Shown here: piece after piece, positions 6,748-11,350 of the stretch
Layout of the letters: every line of letters begins with the position of its first letter
How positions within the stretch are numbered: the first letter of the stretch is position 1
Source: Desulfobacca acetoxidans
GTDB taxonomy: Bacteria; Desulfobacterota; Desulfobaccia; Desulfobaccales; 0-14-0-80-60-11
NCBI GenBank assembly: GCA_020723225.1
Contig: DYJG01000038.1
Span: 1 to 11,350, forward strand
DNA length: 11,350 bases
Reading direction: 5' to 3'
The notes under the pieces: model-generated
What the model was told of the DNA's origin: nothing
The model's input: only the letters and a program-made list of their open reading frames with translations
The model's database searches: none
Position numbers and translations under genes: made by a program

Positions 6748-6836
6748 TTTCACACAAAGACGCCAAGGCGCAAAGGCGCAAGAGTTTGTTAATAATAATT
6801 CTTAGTGTCTTTGCGTCCTTGCGGCTTTGCGTGAAA
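6748..6836. repeat. Long imperfect palindrome between convergent operons
   Basis: The left arm (6748-6775, starting TTTCACACAAAGACGCCAAG) and the reverse complement of the right arm (6809-6836) match at 24 of 28 positions, and the similarity continues partly into the loop. The wording, runs of CAAAG and GCGCAAAG, is that of a dispersed REP-like repeat seen in many bacterial intergenic regions. It sits between the stop of the permease and the stop of tonB, so it probably acts as a bidirectional terminator or mRNA stabiliser for both operons. The rest of the 160-bp gap holds nothing else that I recognise. Confidence 0.75.
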
Positions 6837-6885
6837 TAAACTGAGAGGTAGTCTGACTTCCCTTCTTTCTCCCTCAAGGCAAAAT

Positions 6886-7707
6886 TTAGTAAGCCGCCAG
6901 GCGGAAGGCCAGGGGCACCTGGATAACGAGCTGGGAGCGGTTCAATGCCGGAGGCAGGGGGGAAAACCGGCCTACCTTATGCAGAGCTTCCGCAGCCGCG
7001 CCATCCAAAACTTCGTGTCCCGAGGAGCGGGCGATCCCATGCCCGGCGATTTCCCCGCCACTGGCGATGGTGAATTTCAGGACCACCACTCCTTCCAGGT
7101 GATGTCGCCGGGCCGCGTAAGGATACTTTTTCTGCTTCTCCAACAAACGGCGCACCTCCGCCAGGTAGCTTTTCAAAGCGTCGCCGGCCCCTGACCCCGG
7201 ACCCGGGTCCGCTCCGGGGCCCGAGCCGCCTCCCAAGCCGGAGCCGGGACCGGAACCCCGCCCGGCTCCCAGCCCGGTGCCCGCACCCTGGCCCCGGCCT
7301 GCCCCCGATCCCGCGGCCGCGGCCGCGGCCGGGCCGGGACGCACCGGCGTCGGCGCGGCAGGCCGCGGCAGTGCCAGGGCCGGGGGCGGAGGCTCTTCGA
7401 CTTTGGGAACCGGCCGCGGCTTGATCTGCTTGGGTTTAGGCTTTTCTTTGACCGGCTGCGGTCCGGGAGGCGGAGGCTGAGGGGGGATTTGCGGTTTCAC
7501 GGCGCCGCCGCCCGCGCCGCCGCCGGCGTGGCCCGACCCGGAAGCCAGGCAGATGGCTTCCACCGCCACCACCCGCCGCGGGCGAGGCGTCTCGACGGAC
7601 CACCACAACGCGGAGCCCAGAAGCAAGCCGTGCAACGCCGCCGAGGCCAAAATCGCCCCGCTCCAGGAGGTCCAACCCCGGTTTGATTCACATCTCTGCA
7701 TGGTCAT
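6886..7707 (-). CDS. tonB: TonB family energy transducer
   Basis: TonB links the inner-membrane ExbB-ExbD motor to outer-membrane receptors. The 273-residue product has a short cytoplasmic start, one membrane helix (about 16-37) that keeps the SxxxH pattern (Ser22, His26) important in TonB, and a proline- and lysine-rich periplasmic spacer (about 70-130). A roughly 45-residue stretch of almost only Gly, Ser, Ala, Pro and Arg (131-176) follows. The C-terminal domain (about 177-273) contains KYPYAARRHHLEGVVVLKF, the YP...EG.V hallmark, ending VIQVPLAFRL. The glycine-rich insert is unusual. Its start (ATG 7707, or 7701) has no clear Shine-Dalgarno, and it lies 106 bp after exbD across a small repeat, so translation may be weak or coupled differently. 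It belongs to the exbB-exbD operon and probably serves the receptor in this window, though other receptors may share it. Confidence 0.9.
   Translation of the reverse strand: MTMQRCESNRGWTSWSGAILASAALHGLLLGSALWWSVETPRPRRVVAVEAICLASGSGHAGGGAGGGAVKPQIPPQPPPPGPQPVKEKPKPKQIKPRPVPKVEEPPPPALALPRPAAPTPVRPGPAAAAAAGSGAGRGQGAGTGLGAGRGSGPGSGLGGGSGPGADPGPGSGAGDALKSYLAEVRRLLEKQKKYPYAARRHHLEGVVVLKFTIASGGEIAGHGIARSSGHEVLDGAAAEALHKVGRFSPLPPALNRSQLVIQVPLAFRLAAY
7313..7330. repeat. Three perfect GCGGCC hexamers inside tonB
   Basis: GCGGCC occurs three times in tandem and, read on the minus strand, encodes the alanine run at about 127-132 of TonB where the proline-rich spacer passes into the glycine-rich one. 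Each unit adds two alanines, so slippage would change spacer length in frame without breaking the gene. Confidence 0.55.
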
Positions 7708-7777
7708 AAAGTCTTATGCAAGCCCGTCTCTTTTTAAACAGCCTACCTGATAACTCTTTGTTAAATCACGATCTTTT

Positions 7778-7811
7778 AACCGAAAACCGAAAACTGAAAA
7801 CCGAGAACCGG
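7778..7811. repeat. Tandem 7-mer repeat AACCGAA, nearly five copies
   Basis: Units are AACCGAA, AACCGAA, AACTGAA, AACCGAG and AACCGG. The array lies between the stop of exbD and the start of tonB on the minus strand. Such AACCGAAAACTG-type arrays occur in intergenic DNA of several bacterial groups and no function is known to me. It separates tonB from the otherwise overlapping exbB-exbD pair. Confidence 0.65.
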
Positions 7812-7813
7812 CC

Positions 7814-8209
7814 CTAACGTGGTTCCACCTCAATGCCGATGCGCTGCACTTTCAGGCGCTTCAGGCGGTCGATGACTTCCACCAAGCGGCCGTGCCGGAC
7901 GTGCTTATCCGCGGCGATGATGGCCTTGGGCTCCTTGCCGTGCATCTGCTCGCAGAAAATCCGGTCAAATTCCCCGTCCTGGACCAGCCGCACTCCGTTG
8001 ATGGCGATGCGCCCCTCGCCGTCAAGGCTGATGATAATGGGCACTTTCTCCATTTTTTCCGCGTGGGTCGCCTGGGGCAGGGCGATGGAAAAGGTGCGGG
8101 GCAGGAGGATCGTGGCCGTCAACAGAAAAATGATAAGGATCACCAGGACGATATCCACGAAGGGGGTCATGTTGATCTCGGTGATGGGGCCGTGCTGGTG
8201 GCTCTTCAC
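7814..8209 (-). CDS. exbD: ExbD/TolR family proton-channel subunit
   Basis: This 131-residue inner-membrane protein has a single helix near the N-terminus, with the signature INMTPFVDIVLVILIIFLL (12-30) in which Asp19 is the proton-binding residue of the family. A periplasmic domain follows with the typical ISLDGEGRIAINGV and AADKHVRHGRLVEVID pattern. The length is normal for ExbD. The start is a GTG at 8209 whose GTGA overlaps the TGA of exbB by four bases, and GGGAGG lies just upstream inside exbB, indicating translational coupling. It works with ExbB and TonB as the motor that energises outer-membrane receptors; assignment to ExbD rather than TolR follows from the adjacent tonB and the absence of other tol genes in view. 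Confidence 0.93.
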   Translation of the reverse strand: MKSHQHGPITEINMTPFVDIVLVILIIFLLTATILLPRTFSIALPQATHAEKMEKVPIIISLDGEGRIAINGVRLVQDGEFDRIFCEQMHGKEPKAIIAADKHVRHGRLVEVIDRLKRLKVQRIGIEVEPR

Positions 8210-8889
8210 GACAGCCTCCCGGTTTGACGCATAGGTAGAGGCGCTTCTAAGACAGCCTCCGCCGCGGCCGGACCGTTAAGGTAGGTCAGCAGGATGCGGC
8301 TCAGGCGCTGGGAGCGCTCCAGGATGGCATGCAACCGCCGGTGAAAGAAGTTATAAGCCATCACTGCGGGGATGGCCACCAGCAGCCCCACCGCGGTAGC
8401 CACCAGGGCCTCGGCGATCCCCGACATCACCGCGGGCCCGCCGCCGCCTTCGGTCAAGGCCAGGTCTTTGAAGGCGTGGATGATGCCCAGCACTGTCCCG
8501 AACAGACCGATAAAGGGAGCATTAGCCCCCAGGGTCCCCAGAAAGCCGAGACGCTTTTCCAGAAACTGCCCCAGGCGGATGCGCTCAGCCTCCATTGCTT
8601 CCTCGGCCGCGGACCGGCCGCGCTGAATCTGGGACAACCCCGCCAACAGCACTTGGGGTTCGAAACCGAGGGCGGCTTCGCAGCGGACCGCGGCCTCCGT
8701 CCAGGCGCCCTTGGCCAGCAAAGGTTCTATCACCGAGATGAAAGCGTCTTCAGAAAAACGGCCCCGATAAAAAATCCTGGCCCGCTCCAGCATCACCGCC
8801 ACCGAAGCGATGCTCAGGATAATTAACAGGCCCAGCACCCAGGCGCCTCCTCCCAGGGCCAGGTTCAACATCATTCTGGTCAGGTCCAT
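8206..8889 (-). CDS. exbB: ExbB/MotA/TolQ family proton-channel subunit
   Basis: The product (227 residues from ATG 8889) has three membrane helices at about 14-33, 118-138 and 160-182 with a long cytoplasmic loop between the first and second. The channel domain is clear: GTLGANAPFIGLFGTVLGI (118-136) and GIAEALVATAVGLLVAIPAV (157-176), with Glu160 in the position of the conserved pore glutamate. The ATG at 8889 is preceded by GGAGG five bases upstream; a longer frame from a TTG at 8907 would begin inside the leader and has no ribosome site. It is the first gene of the exbB-exbD-tonB operon, overlapping exbD by four bases. A leader terminator ends just before the ribosome-binding site, so expression is likely controlled by read-through. 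Confidence 0.93.
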   Translation of the reverse strand: MDLTRMMLNLALGGGAWVLGLLIILSIASVAVMLERARIFYRGRFSEDAFISVIEPLLAKGAWTEAAVRCEAALGFEPQVLLAGLSQIQRGRSAAEEAMEAERIRLGQFLEKRLGFLGTLGANAPFIGLFGTVLGIIHAFKDLALTEGGGGPAVMSGIAEALVATAVGLLVAIPAVMAYNFFHRRLHAILERSQRLSRILLTYLNGPAAAEAVLEAPLPMRQTGRLS

Positions 8890-8905
8890 TTCCGCCTCCG
8901 CAAAC

Positions 8906-8954
8906 AAAAAAAGCCATGAAGCCCGGCCCTTCAGGACCGTAAACCTTCATGGCT
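8906..8954 (-). terminator. Terminator in the exbB leader
   Basis: On the minus strand AGCCATGAAG (8954-8945) pairs perfectly with CTTCATGGCT (8921-8912), followed by seven Ts (8912-8906). The stem encloses CGGTCC-TGAA-GGGCCG (8939-8924, one G-T pair). The T-run ends six bases before the GGAGG of exbB (8899-8895). No minus-strand gene lies upstream that it could end, so it must act on the exbB transcript itself. Confidence 0.8.
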
Positions 8955-9008
8955 CTATGATTATTAGGGGTTTTAACAGGGAATTGCTCGAGAGTTCTCT
9001 CTCGAATT
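8955..9008 (-). promoter_or_regulatory. exbB leader RNA, 5' part with a 7-bp hairpin
   Basis: Read on the minus strand the leader opens with TCGAGAG-AGAA-CTCTCGA (9005-8988), a perfect 7-bp hairpin, then a single-stranded AT-rich stretch, then the terminator. The total leader to the end of the T-run is about 101 nt, close to the roughly 106 nt of the receptor leader. Both contain TCGAGCAA (1128-1135 on plus; 8991-8984 on minus) upstream of a GAGCCAYGAAGG element. This looks like an attenuator or riboswitch; the signal is unknown. Confidence 0.5.
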
Positions 9009-9013
9009 GACCG

Positions 9014-9043
9014 ATTGTAAATCCATAGTCCATTTCCTGTCAA
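9014..9043 (-). promoter_or_regulatory. Sigma70-type promoter of exbB-exbD-tonB
   Basis: On the minus strand a perfect TTGACA (9043-9038) is followed after 18 bp by TACAAT (9019-9014), five of six -10 matches. The start of transcription would be near 9007. The -35 hexamer is followed by GGAA in both this promoter and that of the receptor operon, and the spacer length is the same. Confidence 0.7.
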
Positions 9044-9070
9044 CCGCCATTCTTACATTTAGACTTAGTC

Positions 9071-9090
9071 TTCCGGATTTTTTTCCGGAA
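9071..9090. repeat. Short palindrome with a T-only loop
   Basis: TTCCGGA (9071-9077) and TCCGGAA (9084-9090) form a perfect 7-bp stem around six Ts. It lies in the divergent exbB / FmdE control region, upstream of both promoters, and may be a regulator-binding site. The T-only loop does not fit a terminator. Confidence 0.4.
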
Positions 9091-9100
9091 ACGACCTGGG

Positions 9101-9171
9101 CAAAAGGTTGAATAAAGACTTGAATTTTGTAAGAGGGTCATTAGATTATATGAACTTTCATCAACCTTTTG
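9101..9171. repeat. Long inverted repeat flanking a possible promoter
   Basis: CAAAAGGTTGA (9101-9111) and TCAACCTTTTG (9161-9171) are perfectly complementary, and the match extends inward over AAAG / CTTT after two mismatches and partly outward, so that 15 of 17 core positions pair. The 37-bp centre holds the best promoter candidate for the downstream FmdE gene. Two regulator half-sites enclosing a promoter, a DNA loop, or a small mobile palindrome are all possible. Confidence 0.55.
9120..9149 (+). promoter_or_regulatory. Possible promoter of the FmdE gene
   Basis: TTGAAT (9120-9125) and GATTAT (9144-9149) are separated by 18 bp. Both are imperfect matches to consensus. The prediction rests mainly on position, inside the inverted repeat at 9101-9171 and ahead of a structured leader. 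Confidence 0.3.
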
Positions 9172-9188
9172 ACCGGTGACGCGCCGAA

Positions 9189-9270
9189 CCGGATTTTGCA
9201 TTTTGATCCGGGAACTTTACCCCTGTTTTCCAGCCGGGAAAGCGCAGGCTGAAGCCAGGGGCTGCCGGAT
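9189..9270 (+). promoter_or_regulatory. Structured leader with alternative pairing ahead of the FmdE gene
   Basis: ATCCGG (9206-9211) can pair with CCGGAT either upstream (9189-9194) or downstream (9265-9270), and the two states exclude each other. In the downstream state the stem encloses CCCCTG (9220-9225) with CAGGGG (9256-9261), then CAGCC (9231-9235) with GGCTG (9247-9251) and an 11-nt loop. The structure ends about eight bases before the TGGGG likely used as ribosome site. It does not fit the Moco riboswitch sequence as I know it, although the downstream genes are molybdenum-type. Confidence 0.4.
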
Positions 9271-9292
9271 TTAACCTGGGGAAATTGAAGCC

Positions 9293-10003
9293 GTGAAATC
9301 TTTCGAAGAACTGCTGGCGGGTTCGGTGGCGGCCCATGGCCATCTCTGCCCGGGCCAGGTGGTGGGGGTGCGCATGGCCATGTTGGGCCTGCGTCTCCTG
9401 GATTTCGAGGCGCCACCGACTTATCTTCAATTGAAGCAGCTCATCGTTTTCATTGAAATGGACCGCTGCACCGGTGACGCCGTGGCTTACGTGACCAACG
9501 CCAGGCTGGGGCGGCGGTCTTTGAAATTCGTGGATTACGGCATCATGGCCGCCACTTTTGTTAATCTGGGCCCCGACCGGGCCTTCCGGATCATCTCCAC
9601 GGAAGAATCCCGGGATTTGGCGGCCCTCTATGCCCCGGAAGAACCGGACCGCCGTCGGAGACAAACCGCGGCCTATAAAGTGATGCCGGATAGCGTCATG
9701 TTTCGCGTCCAGGAGGTGAAGATGGACCTTACCCCCTTTGATCTTCCCGGCCCGACCCGCCGGAAAGCCGCCTGCATGAAGTGCGGCCAGGTGGTGCGGG
9801 ATAACCGGGAAGTGAGGGTAAACGGCTCCGTCTATTGCCGCCCCTGCGCCACCGGGGCCTATTTCACCGAGGCCCGGGAGATCGCCTGGCCGGAAATGAA
9901 CCGGCCGCCTGATACCCTCCCTGACCTCTCCAGGCTCACCGACTCAGACTCCTCCGGCTTGTGTTTGGGGCCGGGAGAGACAGCGGGGAAGAGAGATGAT
10001 TAA
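9293..10003 (+). CDS. FmdE-family protein with C-terminal zinc ribbon
   Basis: The 236-residue product has an FmdE domain (Pfam PF02663, about 8-145) with the metal-site motif HGHLCPG (15-21) and MDRCTGDAV (56-64), and then a zinc ribbon made of CMKC (161-164) and CRPC (182-185). FmdE proteins were named from the molybdenum formylmethanofuran dehydrogenase operon and are thought to act in assembly or cofactor handling of molybdenum or tungsten enzymes; their exact activity is unknown. The protein has no signal peptide and should be cytoplasmic. The frame opens with GTG at 9293, the first possible start after an in-frame TAA at 9272, with TGGGG about 12 bases before. The C-terminal tail (about 200-236) is hydrophilic. 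Its stop codon lies inside the next gene (8-bp overlap), so the two are translationally coupled and probably work on the same cofactor. Confidence 0.88.
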   Translation: MKSFEELLAGSVAAHGHLCPGQVVGVRMAMLGLRLLDFEAPPTYLQLKQLIVFIEMDRCTGDAVAYVTNARLGRRSLKFVDYGIMAATFVNLGPDRAFRIISTEESRDLAALYAPEEPDRRRRQTAAYKVMPDSVMFRVQEVKMDLTPFDLPGPTRRKAACMKCGQVVRDNREVRVNGSVYCRPCATGAYFTEAREIAWPEMNRPPDTLPDLSRLTDSDSSGLCLGPGETAGKRDD

Positions 10004-11027
10004 AATCGTGAAGCTTGAAGAAGCCGTGGGCACCAAGCTGGCTCACGACCTCACCGAGATTCGGCCGGGGGATTTCAAGGGGCCCGCGTTCCGCCAGGGC
10101 CATACCGTCTGCCAGGAAGACCTCTGCCACATGCAGCGCCTGGGGAAAAACCACCTCTATGTCATCGATCTGGAGGATGACGAAATCCACGAAAACGAGG
10201 CGGCCGCCATCCTGGCCGACGCCCTGGCCGGAACCGGCGTCACCTGGGAGAACAACCCCAAAGAAGGCAAGATCGACCTCTATGCCGCCACCGACGGCCT
10301 CCTTAAGGTGGACGTTCCGGCCCTGGCCGCCTTCAACCTGGTGGATGAGGTCATGTGCGCCACCCTGCACAGCCACACCCGGGTTAAAAAGGGCGAAAAA
10401 ATCGGAGCCACCCGGGCCATCCCCCTGGTCATGAAGCGGGCCGCGGTGGAGCGGGCCGCGGCCATCGCCCGGCAAAACGGCGCGGTGCTGTCCGTGGCTC
10501 CCTTGCGCCAGGCCAATGCCGGTTTGATCATCACCGGCAACGAAGTCTATCATGGCTTGATCCGGGACCGCTTCGCCCCGATCTTGGGACGGAAGGTGGA
10601 GGCCCTGGGATCCGAGGTGGCCGCGGTGGAATTTCTTCCGGACGATGCCCCTGCCATCGCCCGGACCATTCAGGCTTTTTTACAGCAAGGCTGCGACCTG
10701 CTCCTTCTTTCCGGCGGCATGAGCGTGGACCCGGATGACGTCACCCGCCACGCCATCCGCCAGGCCGGGGCCGCGGAAGTGCATTACGGCTCCGCGGTTC
10801 TGCCCGGGGCCATGTTCCTGGTGGCCTACCTGGGGGAAGTGCCTCTGCTCGGGGTGCCGGCCTGCGCCCTGCACCACCCGGTGACGGTTTTGGACCTGGT
10901 ATTGCCCCGGATTTTGGCAGGTGAGCACATCGGCAAGGTGGAGCTCGCCCTCCTGGGGCATGGGGGCTTGTGCCGCGACTGCCGGGAATGCAGCTATCCC
11001 CACTGTCCCTTCGGTAAAGGCAGGTAG
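9996..11027 (+). CDS. Molybdopterin-binding (MoCF) domain protein with C-terminal Cys cluster
   Basis: This 343-residue protein has an N-terminal half resembling the MoeA-like substrate-recognition region (IVKLEEAVGTKLAHDLTEI, 4-22) and a MoCF_biosynth domain (about 172-310). Motifs are LIITGNEVYHGLIRDRF (177-193) and LLLLSGGMSVDPDDVTR (235-251), as in MoeA/MogA proteins that bind molybdopterin. The usual MoeA GLPGNP loop is replaced by GVPACALHHP (286-295). The C-terminus ends in four cysteines, CxxCxxCxxxxC (326, 329, 332, 337), a likely iron-sulfur or zinc site. The protein should be cytoplasmic and act in molybdopterin or tungstopterin handling; it may not be a true molybdenum insertase given the altered loop. 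It overlaps the FmdE gene by 8 bp and is followed 40 bp later by a PAS gene. Confidence 0.88.
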   Translation: MIKIVKLEEAVGTKLAHDLTEIRPGDFKGPAFRQGHTVCQEDLCHMQRLGKNHLYVIDLEDDEIHENEAAAILADALAGTGVTWENNPKEGKIDLYAATDGLLKVDVPALAAFNLVDEVMCATLHSHTRVKKGEKIGATRAIPLVMKRAAVERAAAIARQNGAVLSVAPLRQANAGLIITGNEVYHGLIRDRFAPILGRKVEALGSEVAAVEFLPDDAPAIARTIQAFLQQGCDLLLLSGGMSVDPDDVTRHAIRQAGAAEVHYGSAVLPGAMFLVAYLGEVPLLGVPACALHHPVTVLDLVLPRILAGEHIGKVELALLGHGGLCRDCRECSYPHCPFGKGR

Positions 11028-11067
11028 GTTCCGGGAGAAGACCCGGCACCGGTCAAGGAGAGGCAAA

Positions 11068-11350
11068 ATGCCCCTTGAGTATGACCAGCTTTGCCGCCGC
11101 CTCGTGGAAGACAGTCGGGACGCCGTCATCTTTGCGGACCGGGAGGGAATTATCCGTTTATGGAATACGGGTGCGGAGGAAATTTTCGGCTTTCCGGCCG
11201 CCGCGGCTCTGGGTGAACCCCTGGATATCATCATTCCGGAGAACCTGCGGCAACGGCACGGGGACGGCTACCGCCGGGTCATGGCTTCCGGCGATACCAA
11301 ATACGCCCATGCCCTGCTGGCCGTGCCCGCCCGGCGCCGGGACGGCTCCC
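11068..11350 (+). CDS. PAS-domain protein, N-terminal part (cut by window edge)
   Basis: Ninety-four residues are visible from an ATG with AGGAG seven bases upstream. They start MPLEYDQLCRRLVEDSRDAV and show a standard PAS core: VIFADREGIIRLWNTGAEEIFGF split over the first strands, ALGEPLDIIIPENLRQRH, GDGYRRVMASGD and LLAVPARRRDGS. PAS domains sense ligands, redox state or light. His64 in RQRHGDGY sits where heme-PAS proteins of the FixL type carry their heme ligand, but the same pattern occurs in PAS domains without heme. The gene follows the MoCF gene by 40 bp, with a weak hairpin at 11031-11046 between them, so it may be part of the same operon. Any kinase or cyclase output domain would lie outside the window. 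Confidence 0.8.
   Translation, partial: MPLEYDQLCRRLVEDSRDAVIFADREGIIRLWNTGAEEIFGFPAAAALGEPLDIIIPENLRQRHGDGYRRVMASGDTKYAHALLAVPARRRDGS

Noticed and set aside
8890..8907. exbB start at the TTG at 8907
   Set aside because: It lies next to the terminator T-run, has no ribosome site, and the ATG at 8889 has GGAGG at good spacing.
9095..9176. Miniature inverted-repeat transposable element
   Set aside because: There is an inverted repeat but no flanking target-site duplication was seen, and copy number cannot be tested from one window.
9180..9292. Moco riboswitch ahead of the FmdE gene
   Set aside because: The conserved core of that RNA as I remember it was not found, so only an unnamed structured leader is reported.
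11031..11046. Terminator between the MoCF and PAS genes
   Set aside because: CCGGG-AGAAGA-CCCGG is only a 5-bp stem with no T-run.

Overview
The window reads like chromosomal DNA of a GC-rich, Gram-negative anaerobe, most likely a Desulfobacterota (deltaproteobacterial) relative of Desulfobacca or the Syntrophobacterales. This is inferred from the mix of an outer-membrane TonB system, an FmdE-family protein with a zinc ribbon, a molybdopterin-binding-domain protein with a C-terminal cysteine cluster, and the style of the CBS and PAS proteins. No rRNA, tRNA, CRISPR array, phage gene or transposase was seen.

Layout. (1) Positions 1-131, minus strand: the start of a CBS-domain protein, cut by the window edge. 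(2) 132-1049: over 900 bp without a convincing gene. (3) 1050-1388: a strong sigma70-type promoter, a roughly 105-nt structured leader ending in a Rho-independent terminator, then two more strong hairpins. (4) 1389-6724, plus strand: an apparent four-gene operon of TonB-dependent outer-membrane receptor, a tetrapyrrole-methylase-fold protein with an export signal, a periplasmic DUF4198 protein and an APC-type permease. (5) 6748-6836: a long imperfect palindrome between convergent operons. (6) 6886-8889, minus strand: exbB-exbD-tonB, preceded by its own promoter and a leader with a terminator immediately before the exbB ribosome-binding site. (7) 8890-9292: a divergent control region with several inverted repeats. 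(8) 9293-11027, plus strand: an FmdE-family protein overlapping a MoCF-domain (MoeA/MogA-like) protein. (9) 11068 to the end: the start of a PAS-domain protein.

How the genes may work together. ExbB, ExbD and TonB would energise outer-membrane transport; the receptor would import a scarce ligand; the exported methylase-fold protein and the DUF4198 protein would handle it in the periplasm; and the permease may move an amino-acid-like compound across the inner membrane. The ligand cannot be read from the sequence. A methylase fold suggests a tetrapyrrole or corrinoid, and DUF4198 is commonly labelled as nickel-uptake related. The receptor and exbB operons share a control layout: TTGACA, an 18-bp spacer, a leader of about 100 nt, and a nested terminator built from a GAGCCAYGAAGG element and a C-TGAA-G capped inner hairpin. 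This suggests co-regulation by premature termination.

The most unusual items are the methylase with a signal peptide (SAM is not known to be available in the periplasm), the paired leaders, and the promoter-flanking inverted repeat plus alternative-pairing leader ahead of the FmdE gene.
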